A stretch of DNA of 58,088 bases from Planctomycetota bacterium. GTDB lineage: Bacteria > Planctomycetota > SZUA-567. The position numbers were made by a program, and so were the translations under genes. Where the stretch lies: the NCBI GenBank assembly GCA_020060765.1, contig JAGUZQ010000055.1:1-58088 (forward strand), written 5' to 3'. Positions 1 to 7,498 of the stretch are shown piece after piece. The notes beneath the pieces were generated by a model, which did not search any database, was not told where the DNA came from, and saw only the letters and a list, made by a program, of their open reading frames with translations. Each line of letters begins with the position of its first letter. Position 1 is the first letter of the stretch.

Positions 1-36
1 ATGCTTCGCGAACCGGAAATCGACGATCATAGGTGA
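1..36 (+). CDS. Possible 3' end of an upstream gene (partial)
   Basis: The first frame is open from the window edge to a TGA at 34-36 (ending ...EIDDHR). It is followed at once by an intergenic repeat, which fits the tail of a gene that begins outside the window. Only 11 codons are visible, so no function can be given and chance is not excluded. Confidence 0.3.
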   Translation: MLREPEIDDHR

Positions 37-37
37 C

Positions 38-82
38 CCCCTCACCCTAACCCTCTCCCCCTCAGGGGGCGAGGGAACTTAT
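38..82. repeat. Dispersed C-rich hairpin repeat (CCCTCACCCTAACCCTCTCCC family)
   Basis: A C-rich run followed by a short hairpin (CCCCCTCAGGGGG). A close relative lies at 43566-43610, and larger paired-arm versions lie at 19684-19768 and 23718-23810. All are between genes. The remainder of 83-299 holds the half-palindrome at 143-174 and no coding signal that I can see. Confidence 0.6.
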
Positions 83-142
83 TTTGCCCTTCAGTGAAGT
101 TTTCACGGTAAATTATGGATGCCACTTGGGCGTATAATTCAC

Positions 143-174
143 AAAATACAGCTATTTTTAATGCGATAGCCCTG
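143..174. repeat. Solo right half of the AGGGCTATCGC palindromic element
   Basis: These 32 bases are identical to 18695-18726, the centre and right arm of the complete palindrome at 18681-18725. The left arm is missing here, so this is a truncated copy of the same short element family. It lies upstream of the HDOD gene. Confidence 0.75.
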
Positions 175-299
175 AGAATTCTCCCGGCAATTAATAAAAG
201 AACTTGCCGAAACAAGGCAAATAAAGTAGGTTAACGACAAACTGAGAATTGTCGGGAATTCTCTTGCCGTAAGGAAATAGCATGTGACGGGAGTTTTTC

Positions 300-1634
300 A
301 TGGGCGCGACCATGCCGGAGTGCCAGAAAGAAAAAACGGAAATACTGGCGAAAGTTTCTGCCAGCCTGAAAAGTCTCTCCGCCCTGCGGGATATAGAGGC
401 CAAAACCGTTTTAGTCCACGCGGGAGACGAACACCAGCCCTTGGCATATCTCAAGTCCGGGAAAGCGTATATAACCGACTCCGGCAACAACAAGCTGGCC
501 TTGGTCGGGCCAGGCTCATGGCTGGGGCAGCTGGATAAATCCGCGCCTTTCCCCTTCGGCGCGGTTGCGGCTGACTCTTGTCAGATTTCTCTGGTCGAAG
601 CCGAGAAAGTAGGCGACCTGCCGCCTGATTTGTTGCGTGCAGCCGGGGCGGGGTTGGCTCGGTTGTCGGGGCAGATCGCGGAGAGGCAGCGCCAACTTGC
701 CGAAAAATACAACAACAGGGCAAATTACCTTTCTTCCTATATTACCGATACCATCGGAGTTCGCCAGACTGACATAGTTCTGCGTCAGGCATTGGGCGAC
801 TATATCAAAGGCTTGCCGGCCTTGCCTTCTTATATAGACAGGCTGATGTCGCTTCTGCAGGACGAGAAAAGCTGTGTCAGCGACATAGTGGCCGTGGCCA
901 GCGAGGATCCGTCGATGGTGACAGATATTCTCAAGGCGGTTAATTCCTCGTTTTACGGCTTGCCCGGCCATGTCGAGGATTTCCAGCGCGCCGTGGTGCT
1001 GCTGGGACTGGACGAAATTTTCCGTATTGCCGTCAAGACCGGTTTCCGGGGGATTTTTCCCGACACCGAGGAGGTGCGCGCCCAACAGAACCACGCGCTT
1101 TCGGTTTCGCGTTTCGCTTTCGATCTTGCCAAGGCTTATAATATCCCCAAGGCGTCGGTTGCCAGCATTGCCGGGATGTTGCACGGCATCGGCACTACTA
1201 TTGTCTATGCCATGAAGGAGGACAATCTTAAACTTGGCTCGGTGCTGGCGGTTTTCGACCAGTCCAAGATCGGCTCCCTGCTGTTGCGTACCTGGAATTT
1301 TCCGGAAGCTATCTGGCGTTCGGTTCAATATCACGAATATCCCGAGTTTGCCGCGCCGGCGGCAGTGCCGGAAAATGTCAGGATGCAGGTGGCGGTCGTC
1401 GGTCTCGCCCACATGTGTGACGAATACCTGACGGCGCAGGAAGGGCAACGGGTTTACGACGCTTTCGCCGAACAGTATCTCAAATTGATTGGCAGCAGGG
1501 AGACTTCAATCCAGGATTTGTTCAATAAGGTACTCTTGCCGTCGCTGAAAAAAAACGGCTACAAGATACCCTCGGCTTTGGACGAAAACATCAAGACGAA
1601 GGACGAAAAACAACAGGAAGGACATCAGCCATGA
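300..1634 (+). CDS. HDOD-domain signalling protein with N-terminal cyclic-nucleotide-binding-like region
   Basis: A 444-aa cytoplasmic protein. Residues about 25-115 resemble the beta-roll of Crp/cNMP-binding domains (AGDEHQPLAYLKSGKAYI, then a GPGSWLGQL turn). A linker leads to an HDOD domain at about 160-360 (LPALPSYIDRLMSLL, NSSFYGLPG, AVVLLGLDEI). HDOD domains are HD-phosphohydrolase relatives that usually lack catalysis and work in signalling. The ATG at 300 has GGGAG six bases upstream. The stop overlaps the next start (ATGA), which implies translational coupling to the cysteine mini-protein and the DUF1848 gene. The ligand is unknown, and the N-terminal assignment is weaker than the HDOD call. 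Confidence 0.85.
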   Translation: MGATMPECQKEKTEILAKVSASLKSLSALRDIEAKTVLVHAGDEHQPLAYLKSGKAYITDSGNNKLALVGPGSWLGQLDKSAPFPFGAVAADSCQISLVEAEKVGDLPPDLLRAAGAGLARLSGQIAERQRQLAEKYNNRANYLSSYITDTIGVRQTDIVLRQALGDYIKGLPALPSYIDRLMSLLQDEKSCVSDIVAVASEDPSMVTDILKAVNSSFYGLPGHVEDFQRAVVLLGLDEIFRIAVKTGFRGIFPDTEEVRAQQNHALSVSRFAFDLAKAYNIPKASVASIAGMLHGIGTTIVYAMKEDNLKLGSVLAVFDQSKIGSLLLRTWNFPEAIWRSVQYHEYPEFAAPAAVPENVRMQVAVVGLAHMCDEYLTAQEGQRVYDAFAEQYLKLIGSRETSIQDLFNKVLLPSLKKNGYKIPSALDENIKTKDEKQQEGHQP

Positions 1635-1813
1635 AAATCGATTACCGCGTCTGCAAGAGGTTTACCTGCGTGCATCACAAAAACGAAGGCCGCTGCCATC
1701 TGGTGGAAAGCCATAATCAGGTCGCCCGCTCCACCGGCGACGAAATCTGGGAAACCGACGAGGTGCCGGAAAACTGTTCCAACTACGTCGAGTTCATGCT
1801 GCTGGAAGCATGA
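1631..1813 (+). CDS. Cysteine-containing 60-aa mini-protein
   Basis: A small ORF joined by 4-bp ATGA overlaps to both the HDOD gene upstream and the DUF1848 gene downstream. The overlaps are strong evidence that it is real. It has Cys at 8, 13, 22 and 49, with a CVHH motif and further histidines, so metal binding is possible. No signal peptide or membrane segment is seen. I do not recognise the family. A role as a partner of the DUF1848 protein is inferred from coupling alone. Confidence 0.7.
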   Translation: MKIDYRVCKRFTCVHHKNEGRCHLVESHNQVARSTGDEIWETDEVPENCSNYVEFMLLEA

Positions 1814-2568
1814 TCTATTCCGCTTCGCGCCGCACCGACCTGGTCGCATTTTATCCCGATTTCATCACGGCTAAAATCGCCCGCAGCCGCAAGCTTCAGG
1901 CGCTCGTGCTCTGGACCAAGGATCCCCGCAACTGCGTGAACCATCCTGGCCTGCGCGAAGCGCTGGCGAAATATCCCGTCATTATGCAACTCACCGTAAC
2001 CGGTCTGGGCGGAACATATTGGGAACCGAACGTACCCGAGCCGGGTGAGATTTCCGCTGCGATCAGGCAATTAGGAAAAATGCTGCCGCCCGGAGCAATT
2101 TCCTGGCGCTTTGATCCCATTATTGCCGACGAGTCGCTGCACGCACGGTTTTCCTCAGTGCTGAAACTGCTGAGGGATAATCTGCCGCTGTTGGACGGAG
2201 TTACGGTCAGCTTTCCCGCGCCCTACCGCAAGGTAACGGAACGGCTGGCGCAGGACGGCAGGGAATTGCCCCGCCTTTCGGCTGAACGGCGTGAGCGGAT
2301 TATCCGGGAATTGCAGGAACTCTCTCCGCGACCGCTGGAATTCCGTGCCTGCTGCCAACCGGATTTGCTGGGAATACCAGGCGTGAAAAAAGCCGCCTGC
2401 GTCGACGGGGAGATGTTCGACAGTTTATACGGCACTGCTTTCGGCAAACTGGAAAAGGATTTCGGCCAGCGCCGGGAATGCGGGTGCGGGCAATCCACCG
2501 ACATCGGCGACTATTCCCAGCTCTGCCGCCACAATTGCCGCTACTGCTACGCGCGCCCGGAAAGCTGA
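1810..2568 (+). CDS. DUF1848 family protein
   Basis: A 252-aa protein that opens with the family hallmark SASRRTDL near the N-terminus. It ends with a cysteine cluster, CGCGQSTDIGDY followed by CRHNCRYCYA, typical of DUF1848. The CxxCxYCYA-like end suggests an iron-sulfur or metal site reminiscent of radical-SAM-type cysteines, but the biochemical role is unknown. The start overlaps the mini-protein stop (ATGA). The 3' end overlaps the convergent lpxK gene by 22 bp, so no separate terminator fits between them. Confidence 0.85.
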   Translation: MIYSASRRTDLVAFYPDFITAKIARSRKLQALVLWTKDPRNCVNHPGLREALAKYPVIMQLTVTGLGGTYWEPNVPEPGEISAAIRQLGKMLPPGAISWRFDPIIADESLHARFSSVLKLLRDNLPLLDGVTVSFPAPYRKVTERLAQDGRELPRLSAERRERIIRELQELSPRPLEFRACCQPDLLGIPGVKKAACVDGEMFDSLYGTAFGKLEKDFGQRRECGCGQSTDIGDYSQLCRHNCRYCYARPES

Positions 2569-3596
2569 GACAACGTCGCCAGCTTCTCCCGCAATACTTC
2601 CTCTCCTTCCCGCAGGCAAAGTTCCACGCCAAGAGCAAGTATTTTCCCAGCCGTCGCGTCTGCCAGCAGCGCGAGTTTGACCGCGTCCTTTTCCGTGGTG
2701 ACAATAGCAGCCGAATGTGAGGCGGCGGTCTGGATGATTTTGCGCACATCCGCCGCCGAGTAGGCATGATGATCGGCGAAAAATAATTCCGCGCGAATTT
2801 CCGCGCCAAGCTGTTTCAGGGTGGCGGCAAAAGCGGAAGGAGAACCGATCCCCGCGACGGCGACAACCGGTTTTTCTTTTAACCGATCCATATCCAGTTT
2901 TTCGCCTTGCAGATTTTTCAGAAACACCGGCTGGTGTTCCGTCAACAAAACAGGCTTGTCGGGAAATGTCTGGCGCAGCCAGTCCCGCGTCTGCGTCAGA
3001 TCGTGCGCCTGGTCGCAACGGGTGAGGCAGATTAGATCGGCTCGTTCCAGCGCAGAAGGAAATTCCCGCAGCAATCCCGCCGGCAGCGGCCAGCCCCCGC
3101 CCAGCGGGCAGGTCGCATCAAGCAGCACTATGTCCAAGTCGCGCCGCAGTCGCAGATGCTGAAAGCCGTCGTCCAGTACCAGAATTGTTGCACCTTCCGC
3201 GACAGCCTGTTTCGCTGAAGCGACGCGGTCGGGGGAAGCTGAAATTTTCACCTCCGGCAGCCGTTGCCGGAACAATCTGATTTCGTCGGCGTCCTCCGGC
3301 GACGCGGCACCATAGCCCCGCGTGAGAATGGCTGGAGTTTCCCCGCGTTCCGCCAGCAACCGGCAGAGAGCAATCACGAACGGGGTCTTGCCTGTTCCGC
3401 CCGCGGTGAGATTGCCGATGCTGATTACGGGGACGGAAGCCGCCTTGCTTTTCAACCACCCGCGCCGATAGGCGGAAACGCGCGATTTCCCCGCCAGCCC
3501 GTATAAAATGGAAACCGGAACCAGCGGAATGCGGAAAACCCTGCCCGCGATTCCGCCGCGCCTGCCTTCCAGCATTTCCCGCAACCACCTCTCCAT
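2547..3596 (-). CDS. lpxK: Tetraacyldisaccharide 4'-kinase (lipid A synthesis)
   Basis: Phosphorylates the 4' position of the lipid A disaccharide precursor at the inner face of the inner membrane. The 349-aa length is normal for LpxK. A Walker A loop is visible at about residues 63-71 (NLTAGGTGKTP), followed by LTRGYG and VLDDGFQH, the usual LpxK signature. The N-terminal hydrophobic stretch (IPLVPVSILYGL) is the expected membrane-associating region. It starts 3 bp after the TPR gene stop and is probably co-transcribed. It shows that the organism makes lipid A. Confidence 0.95.
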   Translation of the reverse strand: MERWLREMLEGRRGGIAGRVFRIPLVPVSILYGLAGKSRVSAYRRGWLKSKAASVPVISIGNLTAGGTGKTPFVIALCRLLAERGETPAILTRGYGAASPEDADEIRLFRQRLPEVKISASPDRVASAKQAVAEGATILVLDDGFQHLRLRRDLDIVLLDATCPLGGGWPLPAGLLREFPSALERADLICLTRCDQAHDLTQTRDWLRQTFPDKPVLLTEHQPVFLKNLQGEKLDMDRLKEKPVVAVAGIGSPSAFAATLKQLGAEIRAELFFADHHAYSAADVRKIIQTAASHSAAIVTTEKDAVKLALLADATAGKILALGVELCLREGEEVLREKLATLSQLSGRA

Positions 3597-3599
3597 CGG

Positions 3600-6554
3600 C
3601 TATTTTCCCCCGTGCAGGGATTTAAGCCGGGTTTTTTCCTGCAGCATCAGTTCCCGCCGGTAGCCGTTATCAAGAATTTTCAGCGCCTGCGCCAGCTCGT
3701 TCTGCCCGGCCAGCAGGCGCGCCAGCGCGAGGCGGGCGGCGTCGGCCTCGTCTGTCATTTTCGGAAAGCGGGCAAAAACGCTGCGGTAGAAATCTATCGC
3801 CTGCGAGACCTTGCCCCACGACAAAGCTACGTGGCCTTTTTCCAGAATGGAGGCGGCGCGGCGGATTTCAAAATTTTCGCCCTCCCCTCCCACAGCTTCC
3901 GCCTGTTCCAACGCGGACATCGCCTCCTGATAACGCTTGAGCCGGTGCAAGGCTTTGCCCCGCAGCAGTTCCATCGCCTGCACCGCGTCGGGATAAATCG
4001 CCAGTTCCTTCGCGGAGGTATCGGCGATTTTCAAGGCTTCCTCGGGATTGGCCACCAGGAGGTATTCGCCCAGAGCGGTGAGTGCCTTGGCCGCCCAGGC
4101 GGTTTCAGGATACTTGAGTGCCACTTGTCGGAGTCCGACGGCGGCGTGCCGACGGGTTTCTGCAATGTCGCCCGCGCGCTCGATTTCCCCTGCCTGGCTG
4201 AGTTCCAGGTAATAGCCCCGGTACAGCGCCTCGGCCGCCAGCGCGCGCTTGTCCTCGACGACTTCCTTGCCGATCAAATACCAGCTCATGTAAATCAGAT
4301 AGGCGTCGCGGGGGCGTTTGAGTTTTTCCAGAAGGTCGCCAGCCATGATCGACGCCTCTATGCTTTTGGCGGTTTCCGGCCGCAGGCGCGCCACCGCCGC
4401 TTCGGGATCGCCCAACTCGATCAGGCTTTTGGCCCACCAGATAGTGGCTTCCAGCCGCAAGTCCTCGCCCGAAGCGGGATCGGTGGCCAAGGTTCTGAAT
4501 TCCTGCAGCGCCGGGCGGAATTCCTCCAGCCTGAAATATGCTCTTCCCAACTGGCGTCGGGACTGCGAGCGGAGCCTGACGTCGGCGGCGGTCTTGACCG
4601 CCAGGGAGTAGGCCGACAGACTTTTGCCGATGATTTTCCGGCCTTCCTCCAGGTTGGATTGCGCGGCCGGAGTTTCGCCCGCGGCTTGCAGCCGGTCGGC
4701 CAGGGAGAAGCAAAGGCCGCCGCGCTCGAACAGAATCTCGCCCAAGTGGAAATTCGCCTGCGGGGCGATGTTGCCCCGGGGGTTCACTTCCGCCGCGCGC
4801 GCCATCACCTCCGCCGCGTTGGTGTAAAGCGAAAGGACTTGCTGCTCCTTCTCGCGGTCGGGAGCGGGACTGGCCAGCAGCTCCCGTTTTTTCATTTCGG
4901 CAATCAGGAACCGCGCCCGGCCTTCCACGAAATCCAGTTCGTCCACCGGCAAGCGGTTGAGGTACCGCCCCCGCAGCAACGCCAGCACCTCCAGCGCTTT
5001 CCCGTAATTGTCCGGCCCCGCCTGCATCCAGGTCTTGAGCGAGCGCAAGCGGAATTCCAGATGGTCCATTTCCTTCAGCACCTGCGGCCCCGGCGCTCCG
5101 GCCACGTTGTCAGCCAGCAGTTTCAGCAGCGCCCGCGCCTGCTTGTCGGTTTCGGTTTTGCTGCGTTCGGAAGTCTCTCCTCCCAGCCCGATCAGGCTGA
5201 CCGCCGCGCCCAGTTCCGCGTTAGCCACCATGGTGTAATTCCGCAGCATCCGGCCTATTTCCGCCGCGTTGTTGTAGTACAGCAGCGCCGCGCCGAAGTC
5301 GCGCCGATCCCGCTCCAGGTCGGCCAAGGATTTCAATGTCTCCAGCAGGAAGTCAGACACCTCGCCGATCACCAGGTGCCGGATCACCGCTTCGAAATGC
5401 TCCACCGCCGCGTCGTAGTCGTACGCCCCGCGCGCAGCCACGCCCGCCAGATAGTGCGCGCGCGGATTCTCCGGTTCCAGCGCGAGAATTTCCTGCAACT
5501 GCTTGCGGGCATTGGGGAATTCCTTCATCCGCAAATAGACGTCGCTGAGCGTCATCATGATGGTGACGCGCCGGGGGTCGGAGAGCGGCATTTTTTTCAG
5601 CGCCTTGCGGAAATCGGCCTTGGCTTTGGCCAGGAAAGCCGGACGTTTTTCCAAACCCACGGTTTCCGCGCTACGGGTATAGGCCCAGCCGCGTCCGTAC
5701 AGCGCGTCCAGCGCCAACGCCACGCCCGTGGTCTCGTTGTCCACAACGGCGCCGTAGTCGCTGATGGCTTCGTCAATCCGACCGGTCATATAGAGGCATT
5801 GCGCGCGGTAAAGATAACAGCGCGCGCGGAAATCGTCGGCGAGTTTACCCCGGGCGAGCACGGCGTCGGCGACCGCTACCCCGTCGGCGTATTCCCGCAG
5901 CAGCATGTGCAGGCGCATCAGATCGAGTTCCACTTCCTGGTGACCGGCGGTGTTGGGATAGTTTATCAACACCTTTTTCAGTTCCTGCACCGCCTGCCGG
6001 ATCAGCGCCTCTTTTTTCGTTTCCGCGCCCTCTCCTTCGATGGCGCGGGACTGCTCCACCAAAGCCTGCGCCAGGTAGCGGGAGGAGTCGCAATCCAACT
6101 CCGGCTTGGTACCCAGATCCCCCAGCGAGCCGAGAAAATCGCAGGCTTCCTTGGGTTTGCCCGCCGCCAGCAGGGTTCTCCCCGCCCAGTAGCGCGCCTC
6201 GTCCCGATAGGTGGGATTGGCCAGCCCCTGCTCATTGACCGCGAGTTTCTTGAAGTCGGCCAGGGCGGCTTCTTTCTGTTCCGGCAGGAAGTACAAACAG
6301 CGGGCGCGGTAGAACAGCGCCTCTTCCCGGAAAGCCTGCATGGCTTGGGGATTTGCCAGGGGTGGGGAGGACAGGATATCGTCGTAAAGTTTCCGGGCCT
6401 GAACGTAACCGCCGCTGTCGAAGAAGCGTTTGGCTTCTCCCAGGGAATCCCGGAGGGTGGCTTCGGTGTCAGGAGCCTCCCCTCCCCGCGCGGCGGCGGA
6501 GCAAAACGACAGGATGAGCAGGAGAGCCAGACGGATCAGGCGTGCGCGCTGCAT
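3600..6554 (-). CDS. Large secreted TPR-repeat protein (984 aa)
   Basis: A signal peptide (RLALLLILSFCSAAARGG) precedes about 950 residues of degenerate tetratricopeptide repeats, for example RARCLYFLPEQKEAALADFKKL and the ARKQLQEILALEPENPRAHYLAG helix pairs. A periplasmic or outer-membrane scaffold is likely. GGAGG lies 7 bases before the ATG. It sits between the thioesterase and lpxK in a same-strand run. Partners cannot be told from the sequence. A 1156-codon frame is open on the opposite strand, which I treat as a by-product of GC-rich codon use. Confidence 0.85.
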   Translation of the reverse strand: MQRARLIRLALLLILSFCSAAARGGEAPDTEATLRDSLGEAKRFFDSGGYVQARKLYDDILSSPPLANPQAMQAFREEALFYRARCLYFLPEQKEAALADFKKLAVNEQGLANPTYRDEARYWAGRTLLAAGKPKEACDFLGSLGDLGTKPELDCDSSRYLAQALVEQSRAIEGEGAETKKEALIRQAVQELKKVLINYPNTAGHQEVELDLMRLHMLLREYADGVAVADAVLARGKLADDFRARCYLYRAQCLYMTGRIDEAISDYGAVVDNETTGVALALDALYGRGWAYTRSAETVGLEKRPAFLAKAKADFRKALKKMPLSDPRRVTIMMTLSDVYLRMKEFPNARKQLQEILALEPENPRAHYLAGVAARGAYDYDAAVEHFEAVIRHLVIGEVSDFLLETLKSLADLERDRRDFGAALLYYNNAAEIGRMLRNYTMVANAELGAAVSLIGLGGETSERSKTETDKQARALLKLLADNVAGAPGPQVLKEMDHLEFRLRSLKTWMQAGPDNYGKALEVLALLRGRYLNRLPVDELDFVEGRARFLIAEMKKRELLASPAPDREKEQQVLSLYTNAAEVMARAAEVNPRGNIAPQANFHLGEILFERGGLCFSLADRLQAAGETPAAQSNLEEGRKIIGKSLSAYSLAVKTAADVRLRSQSRRQLGRAYFRLEEFRPALQEFRTLATDPASGEDLRLEATIWWAKSLIELGDPEAAVARLRPETAKSIEASIMAGDLLEKLKRPRDAYLIYMSWYLIGKEVVEDKRALAAEALYRGYYLELSQAGEIERAGDIAETRRHAAVGLRQVALKYPETAWAAKALTALGEYLLVANPEEALKIADTSAKELAIYPDAVQAMELLRGKALHRLKRYQEAMSALEQAEAVGGEGENFEIRRAASILEKGHVALSWGKVSQAIDFYRSVFARFPKMTDEADAARLALARLLAGQNELAQALKILDNGYRRELMLQEKTRLKSLHGGK

Positions 6555-6581
6555 TTTCCGTCCTCCCGTGCTGATTCGGCT

Positions 6582-6977
6582 TTACGCAACCACGAAATTT
6601 CCCAGCAGGGAAACGGCATCGTCCGGCAGGGGAATCGGTTTTCCCTGCGCGGAAATGCAGGCCAGTTCCACCTTGCCCAGCACCAGCAGTTGCTCCGCTT
6701 GCCGGTTGACGACCGCGGTTTCAAAAGTGACGGTCGCGTGCCGCAGGCGGGAAATCCAGGTGCAGAGCAAAACGTTTTCGTCGTATTCGGCGTAGCCGTG
6801 ATATCTGACCTCGCAACGGCGCACCGGCAGAAAAAACCCCCGCTGTTCCATTTCCACGTAGGCCATGCCTGCCGCCCGCATCAGTTCCGTCCGCGCCCGC
6901 TCGCACCACACCAGGTAATTGGCGTAATAGACCCGCCCCATCCGGTCGGTGTCGGCATAACAGACACGGTAGTCCAT
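6582..6977 (-). CDS. YbgC/4HBT-type acyl-CoA thioesterase
   Basis: A 131-aa single hot-dog domain. The N-terminus carries the family active-site motif DTDRMGRVYYANY, with Asp9/Asp11, then ERARTELMRAAG. The His often found in VYHANY is Tyr here, as in many homologues. The family hydrolyses acyl-CoA thioesters; the YbgC branch is often next to tol-pal genes, which are absent here. It lies 27 bp upstream of the 984-aa TPR gene and downstream of the STAS gene, probably in one transcript. Confidence 0.88.
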   Translation of the reverse strand: MDYRVCYADTDRMGRVYYANYLVWCERARTELMRAAGMAYVEMEQRGFFLPVRRCEVRYHGYAEYDENVLLCTWISRLRHATVTFETAVVNRQAEQLLVLGKVELACISAQGKPIPLPDDAVSLLGNFVVA

Positions 6978-7029
6978 TTTATGCGAATTTTCGGGCGCCT
7001 GGAAGGAGGACAGGGGGCTTCTCCGTTTT

Positions 7030-7329
7030 TTACTCGATCACTTCGACATCGATCAGTTGCGGCAATCCCAGCAGTTCCATGATCGACATGAGTTTGGCCG
7101 GAACCCGGAGAATCAGCTTGCGTTCCTGTTTCTTGATGCGGTAATTGAGGGTGAACATCTGCCCGAAAAAGGCGCTGCCGATAAAGCCGACCTCGGTCAG
7201 GTCGAGATATACCACTTCGTCGCTGGTGCTTAGCAGCGCGTCGCAGGCTTCGGAAAACATGGCGTCCGCGTCCAGATCCAGATCCATCGTAACCTTAAGC
7301 GTATTGCCTTCCAGCATGTATCCGTCCAC
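7030..7329 (-). CDS. STAS-domain protein (anti-sigma-factor-antagonist-like)
   Basis: A 99-aa protein that is essentially one STAS domain: the beta strand VVYLDLTEVGFIGSAFFG carries the loop where SpoIIAA-type proteins are phosphorylated on Ser/Thr, and a C-terminal IMELLGLPQLI helix follows. The start is GTG with a strong GAGGAG six bases upstream. No anti-sigma kinase is nearby, so the partner is unknown. It could serve a partner-switching cascade or phospholipid transport (MlaB-like). Confidence 0.75.
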   Translation of the reverse strand: MDGYMLEGNTLKVTMDLDLDADAMFSEACDALLSTSDEVVYLDLTEVGFIGSAFFGQMFTLNYRIKKQERKLILRVPAKLMSIMELLGLPQLIDVEVIE

Positions 7330-7498
7330 GGTAAACTCCTCGCCGCTATTTCAATAATTCCTCAAATAATGAAGTGTTTCCGAACGCTTTCCAGGCAAGC
7401 CGGAAACACGCGCTAAAAACGCCCTGCTTCAAAAGCACAAGGCTACTCGTCCGGCCTTCCCATGTCAAGCAAAAGCATTCCGATTTAAACGGGCAAAC

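Noticed and set aside
172..262. Inverted GAGAATTC/GAGAATTGTCGGGAATTCTC sequences upstream of the HDOD gene as an operator
   Set aside because: The match between the two parts is imperfect and irregularly spaced; it is not convincing without further copies.
3612..7082. A plus-strand frame of 1156 codons opposite the 984-aa TPR gene
   Set aside because: It mirrors the codon positions of the minus-strand genes, spans three of them, has no ribosome binding site or recognisable domain, and is rich in His, Arg and Gln as expected of an antisense frame in GC-rich DNA.
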